From Papilionanthe hookeriana x Papilionanthe teres (Eukaryota; Streptophyta; Magnoliopsida; Asparagales; Orchidaceae), in NCBI GenBank assembly GCA_022702705.1, contig CM040430.1:15571310-15635309 (forward strand): a DNA stretch of 64,000 bases, written 5' to 3'. This document shows positions 24,781 through 36,652 of this stretch, one piece after another. A program made the position numbers and the translations under genes. The notes under the pieces were generated by a model. It did not search any database. It was not told the origin of the DNA and was given only the letters and a program-made list of their open reading frames with translations. Position 1 is the stretch's first letter. Every line of letters begins with the position of its first letter.

Positions 24781-25639
24781 CTCTACTTCTTGTTCAACTA
24801 TATTTTCAAAATTATTACTTCTAAAAAATTCACAGACCTCCATCGTAAAACATTCATTATCTTTTTCCATTAAGTGATACTTCATAGATTTCAAAATATT
24901 AAAGGTCACCTCTTGATCATTAACTCTCATAGTTAATTCTCCTATTTCAGCAAGGAATGGTCTTCCCAAAATGATTGGAATTTTTTTTATCTTCCTCAAT
25001 ATCAAGTACAATAAAATCCATAGGAAAGATAAATTTATCCACTTTCACTAACACATCTTCCACCACTCCTTTAAGGTAAGTAATGAAACGATCGGCCAAC
25101 TGAAGAGTCACAGATGTAGGAGAAATTTCTCCTATTCCCAAACTTTTGAAAGTTGATAAAGGCATAAGATTAAAACTAGCTCTCAGTTCACATAAAGCTC
25201 TTCCGAAAAAATTTTCACCTATAACATACGAAATACTGAAACTACCAGAATCCTTAAGTTTTTTCGGAAGCTTCTTCTGAATAATTGCACTACACTTTCT
25301 CCTAAGTGCAACAGTTTCATGATCTGTAAACTTTCTTTTCTTTTTCAGAATAACCTTCATAAACTTGGCATAGTCAGGCATCTGTTCTAATGCTTCAATA
25401 AAAGGATTATTTATCGTTAATTTCTTAAGGATCTCCAAAAATTTTCTAAATTTGTTATCCCTATTTTGTTTCTTCAATTTTTGAGGAAATGGAGGTGGTG
25501 GTTTTTCAATAGTTATCTTCATTGGCTCAAGAGGATAATCCAAGTCTAGAAAAATCTTGTTTGAACCTTTTTCGATTTCCACCTTCTCCTTTTCTATTTC
25601 AACTTCTTTTTTGCACTCTTGTTTCCAATTCTTTTCCAC
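24781..25639 (-). pseudogene. pro: Athila-like protease region
   Basis: The aspartic protease domain would cut the polyprotein. The frame 25639-24947 encodes 230 residues, with ETVALRRKCSAIIQKKLP and KLKDSGSFSI before the active-site motif at residues 150-160 (CELRASFNLMP; the Athila family form is C-D-L-G-A-S), then LADRFITYLKGVVEDVLVKV. The active-site Asp is Glu and the Gly is Arg here, so activity is probably lost. A frame change at about 24990 leads to IILGRPFLAEIGELTMRVND, continuing to 24781. Confidence 0.85.
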
Positions 25640-26923
25640 TCCTTAATTGAATAGCCTTAATTTGTTCCTTGTTTTGATCTTTTGGATTGATCTCAACATT
25701 ACTTGGAAGCGTTCTAGAAGGTCTATTATTAAGTGCAGAGAAAATATGCCCTAATTGATTTTCAATATTTTTCATAGCAACACCTTGAGCTTGTAATTGA
25801 TTTCTCATATTCAGAATCATTTCTTCAGTAGACAACTTCTTATCCCTAAATTGTGAGTTACTATTGAATCCAGGAGGATAAGATGGTTTAAAATTGGTAT
25901 TTCCTTGATTGTTCTAATTTCTAATTGGATTTATAGAATTGTTCCCCCAATGTGGGTTAACATTGGAATTGCTATTATTCCAATTAAAATTTAGGTGATT
26001 CTTCCATCCAGGATTATAATAATTTGAATAAGGATTGTTAGGTCTATTAATAGCATTTAAAGTCTCATAAGGTGTTTGAGATTTTGTTATCTGTCCAAAT
26101 GAATTTTCCTCTAACACTTGAGGTGGTTGAGAATAATTCATTATATATTGATCTATTTTCTTAGAAATGGCTGCAATTTGAGTAACTATTATAGTCATCA
26201 TATCTGAATCATGAACACTAGCTACTCTCTTAAGATTTACCCGTTCTGAGGGCCATTGAAAATTATTAGAAGCCATTTATTCAATTAATGTGTATGCTTC
26301 ATCAAAAGGTTTTGACATTAATGATCCACCAGCAGCAGCAACTATAATTGATCTCAATGATCCCACTAATCCATTATAAAGTGTTTGAATTATTAACCAA
26401 TCTGGTAAAGCATGATGTGGGCACTTCCTAAGAAGATCTTTAAATTCTTCTCAAGCTTCATATATTGATTCACCTTCAAACTGACTAAAAGATGTAATAT
26501 AATTTCTTAACTTAGTAGTCTTTGATGGAGGGAAATATTTTGATAGAAACTTTTGAGATAATTCTCCCCAAGTTCTAATTGATCAGGTGCTAACGAATTT
26601 AACCACGCCTTATCTTTATCCCTTAATAAAAAAGAAAAAAGTCTAGGTCTGACAGCATCACTAGACACTCCGTCATATTTAAAAATAGCACACAGCTCTA
26701 GAAAACTAGCAAGATGTAAATTTTGATCCTCTTTAAGTGTTCCTCCAAATGGATTATTTTGTACCATTTGGATAATAGCCGGTTTAAGTTCAAATGAATT
26801 AGCAGTAACATCAGAATTTTGAATAGTTATGTGAATTTCATCTGTTGTTGGGTTAGCATAATCTCTTAAAGGTCTTGTCAAATTTCTAATATCATTTCTC
26901 TGATTATCATGATTATTCGCCAT
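25599..26923 (-). pseudogene. gag: Athila-like gag
   Basis: Start ATG at 26923, about 240 nt after the PBS. In order: retrotransposon Gag domain (FELKPAIIQMVQNNPFGG, EDQNLHLASFLELCAIFKYD, RLFSFLLRDKDKAWLNSL), then after a frameshift near 26580 KFLSKYFPPSKTTKLRN, FEGESIYEA, KCPHHALPDWLIIQTLYNG. It continues with NPYSNYYNPGWKNHLNFNWN (26050-25990), NQLGHIFSALNNRPSRTLPS and KAIQLRSGKELE (to about 25615). The proline/asparagine-rich YNPGW segment and the LRSGK motif are typical of Athila Gag-Pol. It has stops at about 26459, 26277 and 25914. Confidence 0.87.
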
Positions 26924-27161
26924 TTTGCAAGGATTTTCAGTTTGCTTTTGTTGTTTTCTAATTTTTTCTAGCAGTACACTCTAACTCCGAATCGTAAGGC
27001 ACTAAACCTATAGATCAACTACGATGGAAATACAATCACACAAATACTTTAAAAAGTAAACAAACACAAAATTACGCACTATAAAGTAAAGGTTTTCAAT
27101 TACTATATTATCAATAAATACCGTTTATACTTCTTTCCTTACTTAGTTACTTCATTACCTT
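26924..27161 (-). other. Leader between PBS and gag of the Athila-like element
   Basis: About 240 bp of untranslated leader without recognisable motifs. The minus strand just before ATG 26923 reads ...CTTGCAAA|ATG. Confidence 0.6.
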
Positions 27162-27178
27162 CCCCGACAACGGCGCCA
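27162..27178 (-). other. Primer-binding site, tRNA-Asp type
   Basis: The plus strand CCCCGACAACGGCGCCA equals the 3' end of plant tRNA-Asp(GTC), CCCCGGCAACGGCGCCA, with one mismatch, so the minus-strand RNA would pair with it. It starts 6 nt inside the 5' LTR boundary (27185). This PBS is usual for Athila. Confidence 0.93.
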
Positions 27179-27184
27179 AAAACT

Positions 27185-28852
27185 TGACTGTGGGTACGAA
27201 CTTTTATATTGCAAGAATTTATGAATTCAAATTTATATATATTTATAATGATTTTGTAAAGTCCACACATGCAACGCAAGTATACGTATCGTATTAAGTA
27301 ATACAGGGCTCTAATGGAGTCCTAGTTATCAATCCCACATGGAAGTTACGAAGTAAAAGAAAGTGTTTCAAAACAGGTAATGTAGCACTGAAATCCGTTA
27401 CTCAAATTGCAATTAAAGTTTAATGTTTATTTCTACTACCAATATGCAGAAAACAATAACAATTAATCAAACTACAACTACTTTTAATAACTTTAAAATA
27501 GAATAAACTAACAGACACACACTAAGTTATATGTTTGAAAGGTTTTTGATATATAAGAAAAGTATCTTTCCTCTTGCAATAAGAATATGATGTGTGGATG
27601 ATATGAAATGATTATCTATAGTATTGTGCCAAATAGAAGCATAAATGTTTCTTTACCCTTAAAAGAGTACCCCCTCTTCCAAGCATGAAAAGAACATTGA
27701 CATATCCTAAGTTTAGTCACTAAATCTAAGGCTAGGCTGGGAGGATACCGACTCTCACTATGGAGCTCCCACTCACCCTTCACCTGAAGGCTAACCTTCA
27801 AATTTAGTTACTAATCTTAGGACTAAATTGGGGATCTCAGCCTGTCACCCTGAAACCTCCAATTTGAAGTTCATCAAAACACATTTCCCTATTTTTTTGC
27901 ACTCAATTCTCATGAACTACGCAATTCATCCATGAAAATTGAATGGATTCTTCATTATTTTTGTAGGACACTAAATCCTTTCAGAGTTAGTGTTCAACAA
28001 CATATTTTAACAATTCAATTGACTAGATCAAAAAGTAAATTAAGTTTGAAATGAAAAACCATCAAAATTTCTTCAATACATTAAAAGCACTTCAAATCCA
28101 CATCAATCCATCATCACATCTCTATGCAAGAAGAAAGACAAAAAGAGACTACTCAGAATGCATGAAGAAGATACAATAAAACATGGATTTTATAAATAAA
28201 AGAAAAGTCATACAAACCACAAAAGAAAATATAACTTATCTCTTTATCTTCCCCATTGCAATTCTCTGGAAATTCCTTTGAATCCTTTTCTCTCTTATTT
28301 ACAACACTTAATTCCCTCTTTAGAATGGAAAGGAAGAAGCAATCTCTCACTTTACTTCTTCTCCTTCACTCCTAAGAGATGAATTCCTCTCAAAATTCTA
28401 ACTTCTAAACACTTTTCTCCTAAGCCCTTGCACTTAACAAACACTCTCCCTCTCTAGAACCACACTAAAATTCCAGAACACACATACCATTTTCATCCAA
28501 AAACAGTTACTTATAAGTTAGAAATGAAATCCCAAGAGTTTCCATAGGCATCCCTTCAAAAATTTGCCAAAACTCTTTAAATTTGAATTCCACCGACATT
28601 AGGAGTCGGCGGCACTCTATCGTCAAAATATTGTCGAGCTCTCTGAAAAATGGTGCTGGCGGCGCCAGAAGCTGTTTTCCTCATTTTTCCTCTTTTTTGC
28701 TCTGAATTCGCTCCTTTTCGCTTCTTTTCGCTCCAATCACCTAAAATCATCACACCTGCAACAAATCATTAAAATACCTTTCTTTAAAGTGCAATATCAC
28801 CAAAAATAGGTAAATTTATATAGCAAAAATAGTATATATTTTATGTGCATCA
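27185..28852 (-). repeat. 5' LTR of the Athila-like element
   Basis: Plus strand begins TGACTGTGGGTACGAAC and ends TTATGTGCATCA, the mirror of 15254-16927. The GC-rich stretch at about 28600-28680 with GGCGCC words recurs. I did not find a strong TATA; TATAAGTAA near the equivalent of 16590 is a weak candidate. Confidence 0.95.
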
Positions 28853-28857
28853 CCCAC
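28853..28857 (+). repeat. Target-site duplication, right copy (CCCAC)
   Basis: It matches 15249-15253; see there. Confidence 0.95.
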
Positions 28858-29171
28858 CATTCTCCAGCTCTCAAACCCCTTACACGAGCCCAATTTCTCA
28901 GCCCAAAATTGAGCCAGAAACAGGACACTCCTGGAAACTCCACCAAAACCAAATTAAACTTGCCCACAACATCCTCATAACAAGAGAAGAAGCTCCCCTG
29001 TGAAAGCTCCATCACCAGGCTGCCCATCTGTTCTATCGTCCAGAGCTCCAAATCGGGTTTGGACAAACTTGGGACTAGGCAATTCAACACGACCAGGGGC
29101 TCAATCAGTAGGCTTTTGGAACTCCAATGAACGTGTCGAGCATCTCTGATTGAGGCCTCACCTCTTTGAGC

Positions 29172-29179
29172 AAAGGTAT
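29172..29179 (+). promoter_or_regulatory. Conserved LTR splice-donor-like site AAAG|GTAT
   Basis: TTTGAGCAAAG|GTATTGAAC lies about 0.42 kb downstream of the TATA when the nested element is removed. The same word is found in three other LTRs at the same relative place. If used, it would join a short leader exon to an acceptor such as TTTCTACAG|AAG before gag (33403) or TTTTCGCAG|GAAG before the third ORF (49431). Confidence 0.5.
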
Positions 29180-31708
29180 TGAACCTTTCTTCCTCCCGAA
29201 CTTCTAGAGATTCTTCATTTCAATTTTTTTATTTTAATGCATGTTAGCCATATAGATGTGTTCGTCTAAGCTAGACGCGTCGATAGAGACCATCCTCATT
29301 TGATTTGGTTGAGTCTCGAGCGAGATCTTAGTGTTTTAGTGTGGACGACTCTCGGGTTGAACCAGACGGGGACGACCTGAGCAACCGTCGGATGGTGCGT
29401 GTATTGAATGGATGGCGGAGATCGAGTCGCACGGGAGCTCTGTACGTAAAGCGCGTACTGACTCGGAAGGTGGCACCGAATAGGAGAGCGTTGCATGTGC
29501 TTTCGACTCCACTGAGGATACTGTCAGCGCTGACTAGGTTAACTAGGAAATTAAGAATTTCTTATTTATTTTAATTACAGAGACTTCAAAATTTCATATC
29601 TTTGCATCAAAAAATCCTAAAAATAAATTGAAAATACCCCCTTGCTTAGTGAACAGAGGGGAATAATGTGGAATGAAAATCAAAATATTTTGCTAAATAT
29701 TTGATTTTTAATTATTTATTTAGTGTCATGAGTATTTTAATTCTCCATTACCATATGATTTTCACCATGGTATGAGACCATAGGGCTCTTGTAGCCTTTG
29801 ATCTTGGGAACATTCCCTGAATATTCCATGGCCAGAGGCTATGTCTATAGGAAGTTATCTATTTTCTAAATTCAGAGCTATTTCTTTGAAAACTAATTAT
29901 AAAAATTAGCATGTTGTTCAAAAAAATCTAGAAAAATTAGGGGAAGTATCTCTAGACTAGAGTACCCTAGGAAAATTATGGTTTAATTTAATTCATTAAA
30001 ATTGACCTTAATTTGGTCAAACACTCAAAATTGAATTTAAATTAATTTGGAGCAACCACATATCAAAATGACATGAAATCAATTCTCCACTATGCTTTAG
30101 GATTGGGAAAACCCCACAAAGAAATTTTAAGTCAATTGGAGTTAATTTAACCCACTAAATGGGTTTCTAAGTTGCATGGCTATGTTTGGAATTAAAAAAT
30201 TCATAAAACTGAATATATAACTAAAAAATTCACCAAATCAATTTTGGGGATTCTCTGAGGTCAGAGGAGTCTATGAAAATTAAAATTAGAATTTTCATAA
30301 AACTATCATTTTTGCATATTTTTGAATATTTTAATAATTATAAAATTATAAAAATCATAAAAATATTAAAATTCACCAAAATATCATATTTGGCCTCCTA
30401 ATCACTTGAGAACTAGCCAAATATTTTTTCTTAGTCTCTAAGTAAAGATATTGAATTTTAAAGGCTTAGGGTAATTTCTAATGTTTAAAAAATGAATTTT
30501 TCAACTTTTCCACTAAAATAATTTTAATAATTCAAAGAAAAATTTGAAAAAATATATAATTTATTTCTCTAGCTCCTTAAGCTCAGAGATATTTAAGAAA
30601 AATATAAATACTATTTTTACACTTCAATTTTATTTTATAATTAATTAATACTCCAACAATTAGAATAATAATAATAAATAAAATAAAATTCAGAGAATCG
30701 CCAAAATTGGTCCAAGTGGTCTTCTGGTTAGTTGGAACCTCCTAAAATTTTTCTAAGGACAAAAACTTCATCTTGGTTATGTTGTCAAATTTTCATTGAA
30801 AATCCCTATTTTCTATTAAAATAATTATATAAATTAAATAAAAAATAGAAAAATCACATTTTCTCCTCTAAAGTCTTAATTGACATGTGGGTGAGGTGAC
30901 TTAAAAGTTTCAAATTCATGTGAGCTTAATTTAATAAATTATGAGATGAACGAGCCTAAGAGGGCAAGGTTAATTAAAGAACCTTAACCCTAATGAATAT
31001 TTAGGTTTAATCAAAAGGGATGGGTGAATATTTGACTCTAATTTTCCTCTTGGATGATTAAAACATAGGGAGCTAAGGGGTAGAAACCCATTAATCAGCT
31101 TTAATGTTAAAGAAGAAATCTCAATTAATTAAATCATTAAACTTTGGAAGTTAATTAAAGCATAAACCTTTAAGGTTAAGGGATGTGATATAGGAAGATT
31201 CTAATCCTTTGAATTAAATCCCTGACCAATGAATTGATCAAATATCGAAGAAACCATAAAAATGATGATTAAAACTAATAATTAAAAAGGGAATAATCTT
31301 GAAATCTTATAATTAAATTAAATGATTAATATATTTGAATATATTTGAAATGATTTAAAATCAAATTAAAATAACTTAAAATATTAAAACTAATTTGAAA
31401 TCACTTAAAACCAAAATTAAAATAAAATTGATATATTTAAATTAATTTTTAAAAAAATAATAATTTACAATTAAAATGTGATAATCAAATCAATTAAAAA
31501 TTAATCTAAGATATTATGATTAAATTAAAACAATTTAAATCGTTAAAGTTTAATTGAACTTAAATGTTTAAAATCATCCTCAAACACACCTTAGGAATTG
31601 ACTAGTAATAGGATTAGGATTTTGGTAGACAACCAGAACCTTCCCTTAGCTTTACCTAGGTGTTTTCTTGTTAATATTTAAATGTCCTAACATGTGTTTC
31701 AAGTGCAG

Positions 31709-31734
31709 TTGGAAATGATGAGAAGACCCGCCAG
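31709..31734 (+). other. Conserved 26-nt block flanked by AG and GT (candidate leader microexon), 5' LTR
   Basis: It is preceded by TTTCAAGTGCAG and followed by GTACGCTTTTATTTTATTGC. Length and most bases are the same as in copies at 1022-1047 (minus) and 45304-45329. It contains an ATG. A microexon role is inference. Confidence 0.5.
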
Positions 31735-32814
31735 GTACGCTTTTATTTTATTGCAATTTACTTACCTGCGCTGTACTTTACTTACCTTTCCTACAAGCTT
31801 GCATGTTAAACAACAATGTCACCCTGCATGAAAACTAAAACCCTTAGGATAGCCACAAAACTGAAACTAAAACTAAATTAAAAATCAAAATAAGATAAAA
31901 CTCACCGTCACAACATTCAAAATATAAGACAACTCAAAAATTAATCACAAACAAAACAATAAAGCTACAATTACAATTAGAAATAAACAACTAAGCCATA
32001 GAATTTCGAGGTAGTTTGCTTAGCACAACATAAATCCACATCTCGCCCTTTAGGCACCTACATAATCTGCAACTTAAGCCCTAAATCCGTCTTAGGACTC
32101 CGAGGTCGTCGTTCATTACGACATAAACCATCATAATTTCCAGGCTACTTGTATGATTATGTCATACGAATGTAAGTCCTAATTAATTAAAATCTTTAGG
32201 ATTGAAACATTAAATAATATCTCTCTAAATCGAAATCGAACAATAGGATAGTTGGGAAGTCATCGAAGTTCGCTTCGAATCCATGACATCCCCTACCTTT
32301 TCACTCCTTTGGATTCTTAAAAGAACTGTTCCTAATTTGATCCATTCCTTTTTTGAATTTCTAATTTCCAACCTTGGAAACCTAAACTTTAAAATTCTTG
32401 AAAGAAAAACCACTGATCTTTATCGAGAGTTTTCTTAAGTGATTTTCGTCATTTAAGATGTAATCAACTATAGGGGCTTACCCTTATAGGAAATTTTAGA
32501 ACCCAACTTATTATAAACCTCATTTAATTCTTTGTATTAAATAGGAGAATTTGTTGGTCAACATAAAATTGGTTCGCAGAACAAATGGATGTCATAAACT
32601 CACTGGTTTATCAAATTGAACCCCATTATTAAACAATGCGTCTATTCCTTGGGATAAACACATAGTTTATGGTGTAGCATTCAATTATTTGAATTATTAA
32701 AGATATGAGATCGGTTTGGTCTCGTATTTTCAGAAATCAAACATTTTTTTCCAAACAATTTAAAACTATATGCATACATAAATCTAAATCTCAAAAATGA
32801 GGCTGACAATTTTC

Positions 32815-32832
32815 TGGCGACTCCATTGGGGA
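32815..32832 (+). other. Primer-binding site of the plus Tat/Ogre-like element
   Basis: TGGCGACTCCATTGGGGA starts 6 bp after the LTR end. This TGGCGACTC..GGGGA form is the one known from Tat/Ogre elements (reported as tRNA-Arg). The match to a specific tRNA needs a tRNA set to confirm. Confidence 0.85.
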
Positions 32833-33405
32833 GAAAGGTCCTCTCTCCATTTAGATCAGATGGTTTTTCTTACATAAATTGGTAGTAAGTTCATGCCCCT
32901 AGTGGACCAAACTATCATTCTTTTCGTTGGCATAACTTCTTCATTTCTGTCTTGAACAAGTATAGTCAACTCTTTTTGATTCTGGAGCCACTACATAAAC
33001 ACCCTTAGGTAGAGAGGTTCTGGAATCTCTTTTTCACGTCCCAAAGCAAGGTGAGACCCCAAATTGGTGTGGTTTAGGAGCGATCTATTGAATTGAGATT
33101 CTTAAGAGGATCACCTTTCCTGAATTTAGGATAAGGATTCGGTAGTTTCGCTCTCTTATTATGATTGACTCTACTCTTAACTGAATCCTTATTATGTTTC
33201 TATTTCATGAATTCTTCTATTAACTACAAGCAAAATAAGACTTAACACAACCTGAAATGTTTTACAAAACAAACAAAATCAAAATGAAATTAATAAAAAC
33301 TTGTTCAGACTTTGCATTGAAAATTCTTTGTTTCGTCCCAAAGATCATTGTGACGAGAAGGGAAGTGTAGGGTAACTTTGACACTTCAAATCTTTTCTAC
33401 AGAAG
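32833..33405 (+). other. 5' leader of the plus element with splice acceptor before gag
   Basis: The region has no coding similarity. CACCCTTAGGTAGAGAGGTT and CCCAAAGCAAGGTGAGACCC (32990-33060) are conserved with the minus element's leader. The last bases, TCTTTTCTACAG|AAG-ATG, form a good plant 3' splice site just before the gag ATG. The same CAG|AAG-ATG arrangement occurs in the minus copy (9932-9921), and CAG|GAAG-ATG before the third ORF. Confidence 0.65.
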
Positions 33406-36400
33406 ATGTCTGCACCAAGGTTGATCTTTTCCTTCGCTGTTGTAATGGACTTCACAATCAACAGGGATGAACTGCCCGACAATGCAGTCATCCGTTTTGT
33501 ATAAGGATTCAATCAGACGGACATTAAGTTCAAGGACGTTACTGTTGCTTTACTGTAGTGCAAGGTACTGGAATCTGTGGAGCCTGTAGTTGAATTCAAC
33601 CTGAAGTTAGCTCAAGAATTTCCTCCCCTAAAGAGGGTCACTGCTGACCGTAAGAGATTGGTTGTCAAAGCTGATAAGACTACCCCCAGGACTGTTGTTT
33701 CTACCCCCGTTGGTCTGGTCATCACTGCACCTACCCCTGCCAAATAGAAAGGGAAGGAAGTTCAGATAAGGGATGAGCCTACTACCGTGGAGGGTACTAC
33801 TTTTACTGAGACACCGCCTGTGTTTGAGATAGGGTCTAGCTCGAGGGTTGTGCCTTTGACTAAGCCCAAAAGAGGAATAAGAATAGAAGAGCGGCCAAGA
33901 TCAAGAAAAGTAAGACCGTTGAAGTTGTCATTCTTGAAGAGATCCTGGAAGAGGAAGAAGAAATACCATAAATTTCACCCCTACTAGGAGGGAATAGGTT
34001 CTACCCACTTTCTACCACCCCTGAGGAAGAAAGTTCTCAGATAATTACTGTCGCGTTACCTCGGCCGGCGTATTATGATGATCATAAAGAACGAAAGGCA
34101 AGAACTACACCACTTACTCAATTGCGAATGATAATTGAGAAGTTGTCAAGAAAAGACAATTGTTCAGCGTCCGAGATTCTGAGAAGAATGTGAAGAATAC
34201 CTGCTAAAGCACGTCTCGGATCGAGGGTGCTTCGCTCTGCCGTTCAAAGGGAACTTCTGCCAAAGAAAAGGAAACTGAGTAGCAAGAAGTTGCCTGCCAT
34301 GGTATCTAGTCTGCATCTTAGTAGGAACACCACCTTTCAACCTACTGTCGATGCACCATCCAGTTCTAGGTACCCAATTTCAAAAAGGATGGTGTGGGGA
34401 CCTAAAGTTGTGGAGCCAATACCGGCAGAACAGCTAGAAATGAGGAGTTCCGATGCTGAGTCCAGAACTAAGAGGAATACTGCCATTTCAGAGACGACTC
34501 CAGAAAATGAGGTTCACCGACTATAGTCTACCAGTCCTAGGACTGTCAGAGGAAAGTCACTTGAAGTTACTTTAGAAAAGTTGAGATCAGATATTCAAAT
34601 GTTGGCTAAGGAACGAAAAGATAAATCAGAAAATGAAAATGACCTGTCAGGGTACATGGACGAGGAGTTCTTTAAAATCAACATGGTTGAGACCCAAGCA
34701 TCATCAGCTCTACTGGGAGCTCCACCAGCTACAGAAGGAGATGACCCAAAGATAATGAGGCTACCCCTTTGGGAAAAGGATGATATAATTTATCAAATGG
34801 AGAAGAAAATGGAGGAGATGGTGGCTGCTCTAGCCACGCTTCAGAGTCAGCCTCAGCCCCCAAAGGAAACACCACCATATGTCATTTACATTACAGATTG
34901 AGGAAAGGAAGTCACTTCCGTCAATTGAGACAACAGCCAAAGAAAGATTCCACTCAAAGTCTAATACCAGAAAAGCACATTAAGAATATGGTAGAATAGT
35001 AGGTGCGAGAGGCCTTCGCCCAATCCATAGGTAGGGCATTGATTCTGAAGGATAGAACATAACCTGAAGAGTTTAATGTCATGCAATACCCTAAAGTCTT
35101 TGTACCACCTCTTTTCAAGACTTTTGATGGAATGGGAAACCCCCGGCAGCATGTTGCACACTTCCGAGTGAGTTGCTGCAACGCGGGGTGTAGCGACACT
35201 ATATTATTTTGCCAGTTTGTCAGAAGCCTTTCAGGAGTTGCCTTTGACTGGTATGCAGAGCTGTCCAATGGCCTAGTGAAAACATTCACAGAATTAGAAA
35301 ACCTATTCGTGAAATAGTTCATCGGAGCTCAGCACGACAACACCATCGGTGATCTTGTGGTTGAGCAACAGAAACCAAACAGAACCTTAGTGGACTACAT
35401 TCTGCGATGGAGGAATTTAAGCATGAAATGTGAGCCAAAACTCCAAGAACAGCATGCCTTTGAAAGTCTGCTAAAGAGCATTCACGATCCAATAGCATTT
35501 CTCCTTAAGGGATTTACAATTAAGACATTGGAGAAATTGCTCAGCAAGGCCGCGAGTCTACAAGAGGAAGCAAAGCAACTCAACTTCACTGATAAGACCG
35601 ATAAGCAGAAACCACTTAAAGCCTTCGAGAAGAAGTCTGGAACGGTGGCAGTGGTTAATAAGGGAAAGCAGCTGAAGAAAATAAAAACAGAACATCCTCA
35701 GCGAAGTTATCAACAACCTCCACCGAGTTACCAACCACCTCAGCAGAATTATCAGCAGTCACAGCAGTATGGTCAGCAGTCTCAGTAATATAACCAACAG
35801 TCAGTTCAGCAGAAGCGCAGCCTGGTAGAACATTTAAATAAAGAGTACCCCTTAAAAAATGAAGTAGTTGGCAAAATGTTCTATAGTATGATAAAAAAAG
35901 ACGGATTCCAGTTGTTAGAGCCCAAGAAACCAGAGGATGTGGACAAGAAAGACCACCCGATGTACTGGCCTTACTACTGGATGATCGGACACAAGATAGA
36001 AGACTGCTTCACTTTCAAGAATTGGCTCGAAAATAACCTTCGAAAAGGGAACAAAATGATCCCAATAGAATACATGAAGGAGCCCCATAGAGGAGGCTTT
36101 GTTAATGTTATTTAGGCAGATCTTATTGCTCCAATAAACCCATACACAACCAATGATCGATTGAATACTGTTTGCATGAAGTCTTCAAAGAAAATATTAG
36201 AACACATTCAGATGGCTTCGGTACGTGCTCCAATTCAAAGTTCAAAACCCTCCAAGCCGATACTATCAATTGTAATTGAGGAACTGCCCCAGAATGAGGA
36301 GAAGATTGCAGAAAAAGGGAAGACCGAGGCTCTGAAGAGTAGATTAGGAGTTGCTTTTCCTAGGATGGTTGTTTCTGATTTGGGAGAGAAATCCCTTGAA

Positions 36401-36652
36401 CCTCTGACTCTATATGATTATTTGCCTACCACGGCGGGATCTTATAATTATAAGAGTTATGGTGTTGGCTACGTTTTGACTATTTCTAATGATTACATAA
36501 CTAACAATAGCCAACCTAATCCAGATAACTTTTTCGATTCTAATAACAATTCTCAAATCATACAAAACCTCAACAATAGAAATAGGGAGGAGGATGTCAA
36601 CGAAAGTGATTACGATGGCATGCGAGATGACAAACTCATCTATGAATTCTAA
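33406..36652 (+). pseudogene. gag: gag of the plus Tat/Ogre-like element
   Basis: Start at ATG 33406 (RLIFSFAVVMDF), chosen by match to the minus copy and the preceding acceptor. The frame continues with stops (for example at 33499 and 33556) through VVEFNLKLAQEFPPLKRV and FEIGSSSRVVPLTK, then shifts. Next come RLRMIIEKLSRKDNCSASEI, the INMVETQ/MEKKMEEMVAAL segment (34680-34830), the capsid-like FCQFVRSLSGVAFDWYAELS (35210-35265) and TLVDYILRWRNLSMKCEPKL (35390-35450), a Gln/Pro-rich stretch (SYQQPPPSYQPPQQNYQQSQ, 35700-35790), and a zinc-knuckle-like segment at 35960-36005 where the expected first Cys and His are both Trp (WPYYWMIGHKIEDC). The C-terminal part is acidic and Asn-rich. There are multiple stops and at least two frame changes, so it is non-functional. 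Confidence 0.87.

Larger units (their letters stand above)
15254..28852 (-). mobile_element. Athila-like Ty3/gypsy retrotransposon, full length but decayed
   Basis: The 13.6-kb element has LTRs of 1674 bp (15254-16927) and 1668 bp (27185-28852), TG...CA ends and a CCCAC duplication. On the minus strand the order is 5' LTR, PBS complementary to tRNA-Asp, gag, protease, RT, RNase H, integrase, two further ORFs, PPT, 3' LTR. The Gag, protease and integrase text (YNPGWKNHLNFNWNN, AIQLRSGKELE, LADRFITYLKGVVEDVLVKV, AYHPQTSSLAEVSN) is of Athila style, and extra ORFs after pol are usual in that lineage. The LTRs differ by about 8-9% in the stretch I compared. Every ORF has stops or frameshifts, so it is non-autonomous now. 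Confidence 0.93.
28858..32808 (+). repeat. 5' LTR of the plus Tat/Ogre-like element, second part
   Basis: It continues the LTR interrupted at 15253 and is colinear with 41980-46805 of the complete copy. It contains the splice-donor-like CAAAG|GTATT at 29171-29180, a GC-rich island at 29330-29530, a long AT-rich stretch, the 26-nt AG/GT-flanked block at 31709-31734, and the end ...GAGGCTGACA at 32808, followed by the PBS after 6 bp. ORFs on both strands at 28797-29574 are chance frames in GC-richer LTR. Confidence 0.9.

Noticed and set aside
27162..27178. A tRNA gene
   Set aside because: Only the 17-nt 3' end of tRNA-Asp is matched, at the PBS position; no cloverleaf upstream.
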